From the NCBI GenBank assembly GCA_013297545.1, contig JAAFHH010000270.1, forward strand, positions 1-5,141: a stretch of 5,141 nucleotides of DNA. The letters are read 5' to 3'. Below are positions 1 to 5,141 of the stretch, in pieces. The stretch comes from Alphaproteobacteria bacterium (lineage in GTDB: Bacteria; Pseudomonadota; Alphaproteobacteria; Elsterales; Elsteraceae). Made by a program: the position numbers and the translations under genes. The notes under the pieces were generated by a model that saw only the letters and a list, made by a program, of their open reading frames with translations, had not been told where the DNA came from and did not search any database. Position 1 is the first letter of the stretch. Each line of letters starts with the position of its first letter.

Positions 1-224
1 CGATCGAGCGCCATCTGCCGCAGATCGCGCACATCCAGCTGGCAGACACACCAGGGCGCCACGAGCCGGGTACGGGCGAGATCAACTATCCGTTCCTGTT
101 CGGCCATCTCGATCGCATCGGCTATGGCGGCTGGGTCGGCTGTGAGTACAAGCCGCGGGCCGGCACGGTGGAGGGGCTCGGCTGGCTGCGCGCGGCAACG
201 GCCCCGATGGCAGCGGTCGCCTGA
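1..224 (+). CDS. hyi: Hydroxypyruvate isomerase, 3' end only (partial)
   Basis: Only the last 73 codons are present, read in frame from base 3 to a TGA at 222-224; the 5' part lies outside the window. Hyi interconverts hydroxypyruvate and tartronate semialdehyde (2-hydroxy-3-oxopropionate) in the cytoplasm and is a TIM-barrel protein of the xylose-isomerase-like superfamily. The visible part carries the family's C-terminal signatures: HIQLADTPGRHEPGTGEINY, then a GYGGWVGCEYKP block whose Glu matches the catalytic glutamate of the YgbM/Hyi group, then a GLGW ending. The following glxR starts 28 bp later on the same strand, and that enzyme reduces the product of this one, which strongly supports Hyi over another sugar-phosphate isomerase/epimerase. 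No frameshift is seen in the part present. Confidence 0.9.
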   Translation, partial: IERHLPQIAHIQLADTPGRHEPGTGEINYPFLFGHLDRIGYGGWVGCEYKPRAGTVEGLGWLRAATAPMAAVA

Positions 225-240
225 TCATTCATCGGAAGTG

Positions 241-245
241 AGGAG
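241..245 (+). promoter_or_regulatory. Ribosome binding site for glxR
   Basis: AGGAG lies 7 nt before the ATG at 253. It decides the start: the open frame extends upstream to 124, but that extension overlaps the hyi 3' end and the Rossmann motif begins only a few residues after the ATG at 253. Confidence 0.75.
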
Positions 246-252
246 AGTGTGT

Positions 253-1158
253 ATGGACCGGATTGGCTTTCTCGGCCTCGGCATCATGGGCGCGCCCATG
301 GCGGGTCATCTGCTCGCAGCCGGCTACAGCGTTGCGGCGGCGACCCACCGCACCCCGCCCCCGCCGGCGCTGATGGCGAGCGGCCTCAGCGTGCTTAGCA
401 GCGCGCGCGAGGTGGCGGCGGCCGCTGACGTGATCATCACCATGCTGCCAGACACGCCGCAGGCGGAGGCGGTGCTGTTTGGCGATCAGGGCGTCGCGGC
501 CGGTCTCTCGCCGGGCAAGCTCGTGATCGACATGAGCTCGATCTCGCCGATCGCGACCCGCGATTTCGCCGCCCGGATCAGTGCACTCGGCTGCGACTAC
601 CTCGACGCGCCTGTCTCGGGCGGGGAGGTGGGTGCCAAGGCCGCCTCCCTCACCATCATGGTCGGTGGCAGCGAAGCGCCGTTCGAGCGGGCAAAGCCGC
701 TGTTCGAGACGATGGGCAAGAACATCACCCTGATCGGTGACAATGGGGCTGGCCAGACCACCAAGGTCGCCAATCAGATCGTCGTGGCACTGACCATCGA
801 AGCAGTGGCGGAGGCGCTGGTGTTCGCATCCAAAGCCGGCGTGGACCCGGCCAAAGTCCGCCAAGCGCTGATGGGCGGCCTTGCCCAATCGCGCATCCTT
901 GAGGTGCACGGCGAGCGGATGATCAAGCGCACCTTCACCCCGGGTTTCCGTATTGAACTGCACGCTAAGGACCTCAACCTTGCGCTTGAGGGCGCGAAGG
1001 CGATGGGCATGAGCCTGCCGAACACGGCGCTGACCCAGCAGCTGTTCTCGGCGTGCGTGGCGAATGGCGGCGCGGGGTGGGACCACTCCGGCCTGGTGAA
1101 GGCGCTGGAGATGATGGCGGGGCATGCGGTGGATCAGGCTGCTCCGCCTGAGGTATAG
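253..1158 (+). CDS. glxR: 2-hydroxy-3-oxopropionate (tartronate semialdehyde) reductase
   Basis: This 301-residue cytoplasmic enzyme reduces tartronate semialdehyde to D-glycerate with NAD(P)H and belongs to the beta-hydroxyacid dehydrogenase family (GarR/GlxR; usual length about 290-300). Visible signatures, in order, are: dinucleotide-binding GLGIMG at residues 8-13; DVIITMLPDTP near 59-69; VIDMSSISP near 91-99; substrate-binding DAPVSGGE at 118-125; catalytic Lys171 in GQTTKVANQ; and PGFRIELHAKDL at 230-241, followed by DHS at 277-279. These match E. coli GarR almost block for block, including the Lys171 position. The end of beta-strand 2 reads THRT (31-34) instead of the common NRT, followed by four prolines; Arg33 is kept, which favours NADPH. 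It follows hyi by 28 bp, presumably as one operon. A paralogous 3-hydroxyisobutyrate dehydrogenase is the main alternative, but the neighbour argues against it. garR is an equally valid symbol. Confidence 0.93.
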   Translation: MDRIGFLGLGIMGAPMAGHLLAAGYSVAAATHRTPPPPALMASGLSVLSSAREVAAAADVIITMLPDTPQAEAVLFGDQGVAAGLSPGKLVIDMSSISPIATRDFAARISALGCDYLDAPVSGGEVGAKAASLTIMVGGSEAPFERAKPLFETMGKNITLIGDNGAGQTTKVANQIVVALTIEAVAEALVFASKAGVDPAKVRQALMGGLAQSRILEVHGERMIKRTFTPGFRIELHAKDLNLALEGAKAMGMSLPNTALTQQLFSACVANGGAGWDHSGLVKALEMMAGHAVDQAAPPEV

Positions 1159-1166
1159 TGTCTTCC

Positions 1167-1382
1167 ATGACGACGATGCAGCTGGATGGATATGTCGCGG
1201 CGATCGAACGCGATGACGCAGCCGGCCTCTTCCACGGCGAAGTGATCGGCACCCGCGATGTGCTGACCTTCCAGGGCCGCACGCTCGATGAGCTGCGCAC
1301 AGCGTTCGCGGACACGCTGACGGACTACCGCGACTGGTGCGTCGCCCGCGGGAAAGAGATTGCGCCCGCGTCTCGGGCTTGA
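1167..1382 (+). CDS. HicB-like antitoxin-domain protein, short, no DNA-binding domain, no hicA
   Basis: The 71-residue product aligns by eye with the N-terminal part of HicB antitoxins: a GYVAAIERDDAAGLFHGEVIG strand-turn-strand block with aspartates, then DVLTFQGRTLDELRTAFADT and a DYRDWCVARGKE helix end. Full HicB proteins of this subtype are about 110 residues and continue from that point into a linker (typically with SGK) and a ribbon-helix-helix domain. Here the frame ends eight codons after GKE, and the other two frames do not restore that domain. No HicA-like ORF lies on either side. The start is uncertain: GTG at 1158 overlaps the glxR stop by one base, while ATG at 1167 (chosen) and ATG at 1176 follow. 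GAGGT at 1150-1154 is 12 nt from 1167 and only 3 nt from 1158. It may be a decayed remnant or a working stand-alone HicB-fold protein; sequence alone does not decide. Confidence 0.7.
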   Translation: MTTMQLDGYVAAIERDDAAGLFHGEVIGTRDVLTFQGRTLDELRTAFADTLTDYRDWCVARGKEIAPASRA

Positions 1383-1396
1383 TGAGCCATCGAGGT

Positions 1397-1768
1397 CTAT
1401 CGCTCGGCGCGCTCAAACAACTCAATCGGGTGCCCGGAAGGATCGTCACACAGGATCTGGCGCCCTCCTGGACCCGCGACAACATCATTGCGGAAGGCGA
1501 CGCCGCTTTCACGAAGCCGAGCGACAACCGCGTCCAAATCAGCGATCTCAATGACGATGCGGCTCCAGCCACCGGGCTGCGGCGTGCGGCCGTCGGGCAT
1601 CGGGCGCGAGGCTGAGGCAGCCGGTCCCGCAAGCCACAGCGTCAGGTCGCCGCGCGCGACAATCGCCATGGCAGAGCCGTATTGCGCGGTCAGCGAGAAG
1701 CCGAGCTGGTCGACATAGAACCGAACCGCGGCATCTACGTCGGTCACGATGTATCGCACTGCTGCCAT
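1397..1768 (-). CDS. VOC/glyoxalase-fold protein of unknown substrate
   Basis: The 123-residue protein has two beta-alpha-beta-beta-beta modules typical of the vicinal oxygen chelate fold: residues 1-48 (VRYIVTDVDAAVRFYVDQLGF) and about 68-120 (WSRIVIEIADLDAVVARL, then GPGGRQILCDDPSGHPIELFE). Family members include glyoxalase I, dioxygenases and bleomycin/fosfomycin resistance proteins; this sequence does not show which reaction applies, if any. Of the four usual metal-ligand positions only the last, Glu116 in HPIELFE, is clearly kept. The first is Tyr6 or Arg5 instead of His, and the second-module start is Arg70. The chosen ATG has GAGGG (minus strand, at 1773-1777) 4 nt upstream. An upstream in-frame start at 1813 would add 15 residues that are not part of the fold. 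It converges on the HicB-like gene with 14 bp between stops and lies 61 bp downstream of tRNA-Phe on the same strand. Confidence 0.85.
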   Translation of the reverse strand: MAAVRYIVTDVDAAVRFYVDQLGFSLTAQYGSAMAIVARGDLTLWLAGPAASASRPMPDGRTPQPGGWSRIVIEIADLDAVVARLRESGVAFRNDVVAGPGGRQILCDDPSGHPIELFERAER

Positions 1769-1772
1769 AGCG

Positions 1773-1777
1773 CCCTC
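1773..1777 (-). promoter_or_regulatory. Ribosome binding site for the VOC gene
   Basis: Read on the minus strand, GAGGG sits 4 nt before the ATG at 1768. It supports the shorter 123-residue start over the one at 1813. The spacing is a little short but usable. Confidence 0.5.
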
Positions 1778-1829
1778 GATAGAGTGATCTTGGCAAAAAG
1801 CCAGAAATCTCAAGGCGTTGCAGAAGAAA

Positions 1830-1905
1830 TGGTGCCCAGGGGCGGGATCGAACCACCGACACTGCGATTTTCAGTCGCATGCTCTACCAACTGAGCTACC
1901 TGGGC
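1830..1905 (-). tRNA. tRNA-Phe (anticodon GAA), CCA encoded
   Basis: The minus strand folds into a complete 76-nt cloverleaf. The acceptor stem is GCCCAGG with CCTGGGC (7 bp). The D arm is GCTC/GAGC with the loop AGTTGGTA. The anticodon stem is TGCGA/TCGCA with loop CTGAAAA, giving anticodon GAA (plus-strand 1870-1872), which reads UUC/UUU. The variable loop is GTGTC. The T arm is GGTGG/CCGCC with loop TTCGATC and one U-G pair. Discriminator A is followed by genomically encoded CCA at 1830-1832. All stems pair, so the gene looks functional. It is divergent from uvrD and has its own promoter-like sequence upstream. Confidence 0.97.
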
Positions 1906-1929
1906 ACCGGTCGCCGTGGCGAGGCGCGT

Positions 1930-1958
1930 GTCATAGCCGAGCGGATTCGGGCTGGCAA
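1930..1958 (-). promoter_or_regulatory. Sigma70-like promoter of tRNA-Phe
   Basis: On the minus strand a -35 box TTGCCA (plus-strand 1953-1958, 5 of 6 to consensus) is separated by exactly 17 bp from a -10 box TATGAC (plus-strand 1930-1935, 4 of 6). The -10 box ends 24 bp before the mature tRNA 5' end, so transcription would begin around 1923 and leave a short leader of roughly 18 nt. The bases just after the -10 box (ACGCGCC) are GC-rich, as in stable-RNA promoters subject to stringent control; that regulation is inferred from family knowledge. Confidence 0.65.
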
Positions 1959-2048
1959 GCGCCTTTGTGACTGGTCCGCGACAATCGGGGCCGCGCCTGC
2001 GCTGGCGTGGTGGCTCTGGGCGTGCAGTCGCGGGAGGTGGGCGCTATA

Positions 2049-2053
2049 GAGGG
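2049..2053 (+). promoter_or_regulatory. Ribosome binding site for uvrD
   Basis: GAGGG lies 3 nt before the ATG at 2057 and 9 nt before the ATG at 2063. By spacing alone the second ATG (two residues shorter) is slightly preferred; the two starts differ trivially in the protein. Confidence 0.5.
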
Positions 2054-2056
2054 CGG

Positions 2057-4264
2057 ATGAACATGCCTGCCCAAGAACCGCCCTACCTCGCCGGCCTCAA
2101 CCCGCCGCAACGCGATGCCGTGCTGACCACCGATGGCCCGGTGCTCGTGCTCTCCGGTGCTGGTACGGGCAAGACCCGGGTGCTGATCACCCGGCTCGCC
2201 CACTTGATCCATGCGCGCAAGGCGTGGCCGAGCCAGGTGCTTGCGGTCACCTTCACCAACCGGGCGGCGCGCGAAATGCGCGGGCGCGTGGGCGAGCTGA
2301 TCGGCGCGATGGCCGATGATTTTTGGCTCGGCACGTTCCACGCCATTGCTGCGCGCATGCTGCGCCGCCATGCGGAGCTGGTCGGGCTGAAATCCAACTT
2401 CACCATTCTGGACGCCGATGATCAGCTGCGCTTGATCAAGCAGCTGATTCAGGCCGACGGCATTGATGAAAAGCGCTGGCCCGCGCGCATGCTGCTGTCT
2501 GCGATCGAACGCTGGAAAGACCGCGCACTCAGGCCCGAACAGGTGAAGTCTGATCCCGCGGCCGGCCTCGCCAATGGCGCGATGGCCAAGCTCTACGCAG
2601 ATTATCAAGCCCGCCTGATCACCTTGAACGCCTGCGATTTCGGCGATCTGCTCGCCCACCTCATTCGGATTTTTCAAGATCACCCAGATGTGCTGGCCGA
2701 ATGGCAGCAACGCTTTCACTATATCCTGGTGGATGAGTATCAAGACACCAACGTGGCACAGTACCTCTGGCTGCGGCTGTTGGCGCAAACCCGGCGGAAC
2801 TTGTGCGTCGTGGGCGACGAGGATCAATCGATCTACGGCTGGCGCGGGGCGGAGATTGGCAACATCCTCGAATTCTCCAAGCACTTCCCCGAAGCGGTTA
2901 CCATTCGCTTGGAGCAGAACTACCGCTCGACTGGTCATATTTTGGCGGCAGCCTCCGGTCTGATTGCGCGCAATCAAGATCGGCTGGGCAAGACTTTGTG
3001 GACGGAGGCCGATGCCGGTGTGCCCGTGCAAGTGGCCGGCGTGTGGGATGGCGAAGAAGAAGCACGCCGGATTGCCGACGAGATCGAAGCCCTGCAGCGC
3101 GCCGGCCGCTTGCTCGACAGCATCGCCGTGCTGGTGCGCGCCGGGTTTCAGACACGCGAATTCGAAGAACGCTTCCTTACCATCGGGCTCGCCTACCGGG
3201 TGGTCGGCGGCCCGCGCTTCTATGAGCGCCAAGAGGTGCGCGACGCGGTCGCCTACCTGCGCCTGGTGCGCTCGCCCGAGGATGACCTCGCGTTCGAACG
3301 CATTGTGAATGTGCCCAAGCGCGGCTTGGGCGATGCCTCGCTGCGCACGCTCACCGTCACCGCGCGCGGCCTTGGTATCTCTCTCATGGCGGCTGCCTCG
3401 CGCCTGATTGGCACGGACGAGCTGAAGCCGGCCGCTCGCAAGGCGCTCAGCAACTTGGTGGAGGATTTCAACCGCTGGCGCGCCATGGCCGATGGGCTGG
3501 CACCAGAGGAACTGGCCGAAACCCTGCTCGATGAAAGCGGCTACACCGCGATGTGGCAGGCGGACAAGTCACCGGACGCGCCGGGGCGCTTGGAGAACCT
3601 GAAGGAACTGGTGCGCGCGCTCGAAGAGTTCGACACGCTGGAGGCGTTCCTGGAACACGTCGCCCTGGTGTCCGAACGCGCGGAGGATACCGAGACCCCG
3701 CAGGCGACCATCATGACCCTGCACGCCGCGAAGGGCCTGGAATTCGATTGCGTGTTCCTGCCGGGTTGGGAGGATGGCCTGTTCCCCTCCCAACGCTCGA
3801 TGGATGAAAACGGCACCCGCGGGTTGGAAGAAGAGCGGCGCCTCGCCTACGTCGGCATCACGCGGGCGCGCGTGCAGGCGATGATCACCTACGCCGCCAA
3901 CCGCCGCATCCACGGCCAGTGGCAATCGGCGCTGCCGAGCCGGTTCCTGGAAGACCTGCCGGCCGAGCACCTCAACCGCGACCAGACCGCCGGCATGCCG
4001 GCTGCCTTTGGTGGCTCCAGCTGGAACACCCGCACCACACCCAGCTGGGGTGCTCCGCGCGGCCGCGCACCCATGTTGGACGCGCGTGCCACCGTGATCG
4101 ACGTGCCACACCGACCGGTCGCGGACCATGCGGTGGGCGCGCGGGTGTTCCATCAGAAATTCGGCTACGGTCGCGTTAGCGCCGTCGAGGGCGACAAGCT
4201 CGACATCGATTTCGAAACCAGCGGCCGCAAGAAAGTCATGGCCGGGTTCGTAACAGCCTCATAG
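2057..4264 (+). CDS. uvrD: UvrD/PcrA-type superfamily 1A DNA helicase (3'-5')
   Basis: The 735-residue ATP-driven 3'-5' helicase acts in nucleotide excision repair, mismatch repair and removal of recombinase or RNA polymerase from DNA. All SF1A motifs are intact: Q motif LNPPQRDAV (14-22, Gln18); Walker A GAGTGKT (34-40); Ia AVTFTNRAAREM (63-74); TFHAIAAR (93-100); Walker B VDEYQDTN (225-232); III VVGDEDQSIYGWRGA (251-265); IV RLEQNYRS (284-291); V TIMTLHAAKGLEFD (551-564); VI EERRLAYVGITRAR (592-605). After a flexible Gly/Pro/Arg-rich linker (about 640-690) comes a Tudor-like module, VGARVFHQKFGYGRV through GRKKVMAGFV (693-732), which binds RNA polymerase in PcrA/UvrD. Length and motif set fit UvrD/PcrA, not Rep, which lacks this module. 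The frame opens upstream to a GTG at 1967, but that 30-residue stretch is Gly/Arg-rich and unlike the family, so ATG 2057 is chosen; ATG 2063 is a close alternative. prmA follows after 7 bp. Confidence 0.96.
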   Translation: MNMPAQEPPYLAGLNPPQRDAVLTTDGPVLVLSGAGTGKTRVLITRLAHLIHARKAWPSQVLAVTFTNRAAREMRGRVGELIGAMADDFWLGTFHAIAARMLRRHAELVGLKSNFTILDADDQLRLIKQLIQADGIDEKRWPARMLLSAIERWKDRALRPEQVKSDPAAGLANGAMAKLYADYQARLITLNACDFGDLLAHLIRIFQDHPDVLAEWQQRFHYILVDEYQDTNVAQYLWLRLLAQTRRNLCVVGDEDQSIYGWRGAEIGNILEFSKHFPEAVTIRLEQNYRSTGHILAAASGLIARNQDRLGKTLWTEADAGVPVQVAGVWDGEEEARRIADEIEALQRAGRLLDSIAVLVRAGFQTREFEERFLTIGLAYRVVGGPRFYERQEVRDAVAYLRLVRSPEDDLAFERIVNVPKRGLGDASLRTLTVTARGLGISLMAAASRLIGTDELKPAARKALSNLVEDFNRWRAMADGLAPEELAETLLDESGYTAMWQADKSPDAPGRLENLKELVRALEEFDTLEAFLEHVALVSERAEDTETPQATIMTLHAAKGLEFDCVFLPGWEDGLFPSQRSMDENGTRGLEEERRLAYVGITRARVQAMITYAANRRIHGQWQSALPSRFLEDLPAEHLNRDQTAGMPAAFGGSSWNTRTTPSWGAPRGRAPMLDARATVIDVPHRPVADHAVGARVFHQKFGYGRVSAVEGDKLDIDFETSGRKKVMAGFVTAS

Positions 4265-4266
4265 GA
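4263..4266 (+). promoter_or_regulatory. Ribosome binding site for prmA, overlapping the uvrD stop
   Basis: AGGA begins inside the uvrD TAG stop (4262-4264) and ends 5 nt before the prmA ATG at 4272. The overlap suggests that ribosomes finishing uvrD help initiate prmA. Confidence 0.6.
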
Positions 4267-4271
4267 CGACG

Positions 4272-5141
4272 ATGACTGGGTGGAAGCTGGAACTGGTGTG
4301 CAGCCGGGCGGAGGTGGACCTGTGGGGCCCCGCACTCGACGACTACGCGGTCGCAATCGCGGCGTTCGAAATCGTGCCCGGCGGGGCCTGGCGGCTCGAG
4401 GCCTACCTCGATGGCGCACCGGACCCGGAGGAGCTAAAAGCCGCCTTGGCAGGCGCGGCGACCGCGGCCGGGGTGAAGCCGCCAGTGCCCTCAATCCTGC
4501 CGCTGCCAGCGCTTGATTGGCTGGCCGAAAACCGGCGCGATTTCCCCGCCCAACGCATCGGCCGGGTGGAGCTGCGCGGCAGCCACATCGACGCGCCCCC
4601 GGCCGCGAGTGCCATCGCGCTCACCATCGATGCGGCAACCGCGTTTGGCTCAGGCGAGCACGCCACCACCCGTGGCTGCCTGCTGGCCTTGCAGCGCATC
4701 GCCAAGCGCCACCGGGCGAGGAAACTGTTGGACGTCGGCTGCGGCTCCGGCGTGCTGGCCCTCGCCATGGCGCGCCTGTGGCGCCGCCGGGTGATCGCGA
4801 GCGACCTCGACCCCGAAAGCGTGCGCGTCGCGACGGCCAACGCGAAGCTCAATCGGGAAGCATCGCGGGTGACCGTGGTGGCGGCGGGTGGCTACCGGCA
4901 CACCAAGATCCAGCGCGGCCGGCCCTATGATGTGATCGCCTCCAACATCCTGGCCCGCCCGCTGATGAAGCTCGCCCGCCCCTTGTCCCGCGTGGTGGCG
5001 AAGGGCGGATGGGTGGTGCTGTCGGGGTTGCTGGTGGAGCAGGAAGCCCAAGTGCTGTGGGCGCACCGCCAGCAGGGCCTGGCGCTGGTGCACCGGCATC
5101 AGGACAAGGGCTGGTGCGCGCTGGTGCTTAGGAATCGCCGG
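4272..5141 (+). CDS. prmA: Ribosomal protein L11 methyltransferase (3' end cut by window)
   Basis: The frame stays open from ATG 4272 for exactly 290 codons to the window end, with no stop reached. Since family members are about 290-300 residues, almost the whole protein is present. PrmA uses S-adenosylmethionine to trimethylate lysines and the N-terminus of ribosomal protein L11 in the cytoplasm. Residues 1-110 are the variable L11-recognition part. The catalytic domain shows FGSGEHATTRGCL (125-137; family FGTGxHxTT), SAM-binding LLDVGCGSGVLALA (152-165), the acidic ASDLDPESVRVATANAKLN (176-194), the substrate-loop motif YDVIASNILARPL (219-231; family NIL/NPP position), GGWVVLSGLL (245-254) and a terminal GWCALVLRN. 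The first motif has Ser127 where Thr is usual, a conservative change. It starts 7 bp after uvrD and probably shares its transcript. Confidence 0.93.
   Translation, partial: MTGWKLELVCSRAEVDLWGPALDDYAVAIAAFEIVPGGAWRLEAYLDGAPDPEELKAALAGAATAAGVKPPVPSILPLPALDWLAENRRDFPAQRIGRVELRGSHIDAPPAASAIALTIDAATAFGSGEHATTRGCLLALQRIAKRHRARKLLDVGCGSGVLALAMARLWRRRVIASDLDPESVRVATANAKLNREASRVTVVAAGGYRHTKIQRGRPYDVIASNILARPLMKLARPLSRVVAKGGWVVLSGLLVEQEAQVLWAHRQQGLALVHRHQDKGWCALVLRNRR

Larger units (their letters stand above)
1906..2056. other. Divergent intergenic region, tRNA-Phe / uvrD
   Basis: These 151 bp carry the tRNA promoter on the minus strand and must also hold the uvrD promoter on the plus strand. No convincing plus-strand -35/-10 pair with 16-18 bp spacing is visible. 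TATAGA at 2045-2050 resembles a -10 box, but a start from it would fall at or next to the uvrD ATG. Neither GTTC nor GAAC occurs here, so the alphaproteobacterial LexA box (GTTC-N7-GTTC) is absent. Confidence 0.6.

Noticed and set aside
1376..1388. Small inverted repeat GGCT/AGCC between the HicB-like and VOC genes as a bidirectional terminator
   Set aside because: The stem is only 4 bp and neither strand has a following T run, so it cannot be supported as a terminator.
229..1632. Minus-strand open frame of 467 codons opposite glxR, the HicB-like gene and part of the VOC gene
   Set aside because: It is Arg/His-rich with no recognisable domain, a typical product of GC-rich codon bias opposite a real gene. 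It also overlaps the well-supported VOC gene on the same strand in another frame.
1791..1803. TGGC-AAAAA-GCCA as a terminator for the tRNA
   Set aside because: The T run lies in the loop and not after the stem, and the stem is 4 bp. It does not fit an intrinsic terminator.
1682..1894. Plus-strand ORF of 70 codons ending VPRGGIEPPTLRFSVACSTN
   Set aside because: The ending is the antisense of tRNA-Phe read as protein, a well-known false gene. The rest is antisense to the VOC gene and shows no family features.
1830..1905. tRNA 3' end as a mobile-element attachment site
   Set aside because: The tRNA is intact, no integrase gene or second copy of its 3' end is seen in the window, and the flanking genes look like ordinary core genes.
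1931..3232. Minus-strand open frame of 433 codons opposite uvrD
   Set aside because: It lies opposite intact helicase motifs and covers the tRNA promoter region. No protein motif is visible, so it is treated as a codon-bias shadow.
3569..4153. Minus-strand open frame of 194 codons opposite the uvrD 3' part
   Set aside because: It is fully antisense to helicase motifs V and VI and the linker, with no domain signature and no ribosome binding context.

Overview
The window is GC-rich, gene-dense bacterial chromosome. Its best protein matches are to alphaproteobacterial families. A GC-rich member of the Rhodospirillales/Acetobacterales type fits best, but this is inferred from gene content and protein style and no 16S or other marker is present. 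I see no insertion sequence, CRISPR array, prophage or clear novel system. Most of the window is ordinary core metabolism and information processing.

Layout. (1) Positions 1-1382, + strand: the 3' end of a hydroxypyruvate isomerase gene (hyi), then a complete tartronate semialdehyde reductase gene (glxR/garR type). Together they are the tail of a glyoxylate/hydroxypyruvate-to-glycerate operon; glyoxylate carboligase (gcl) is the expected partner further upstream. Directly behind glxR is a small HicB-like gene that keeps the N-terminal HicB domain, lacks the C-terminal DNA-binding part and has no hicA beside it. (2) Positions 1397-1905, - strand: a small VOC/glyoxalase-fold protein gene, converging on the HicB gene with a 14-bp gap, preceded on the same strand by tRNA-Phe(GAA) with an encoded CCA end. 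A good sigma70-like promoter (TTGCCA, 17 bp, TATGAC) lies just upstream of the tRNA. (3) Positions 2057-5141, + strand: a complete UvrD/PcrA-type helicase gene, followed after 7 bp by prmA (ribosomal protein L11 methyltransferase), which runs off the window end within or at its last codons.

How they work together: Hyi and GlxR share the tartronate semialdehyde node of C2/C3 acid metabolism. uvrD and prmA are probably co-transcribed and translationally coupled, since the prmA Shine-Dalgarno overlaps the uvrD stop, although repair and ribosome modification have no direct biochemical link. The tRNA and uvrD are divergent and share a 151-bp intergenic region. The oddest items are the truncated orphan HicB and the VOC protein, whose expected metal ligands are mostly replaced.
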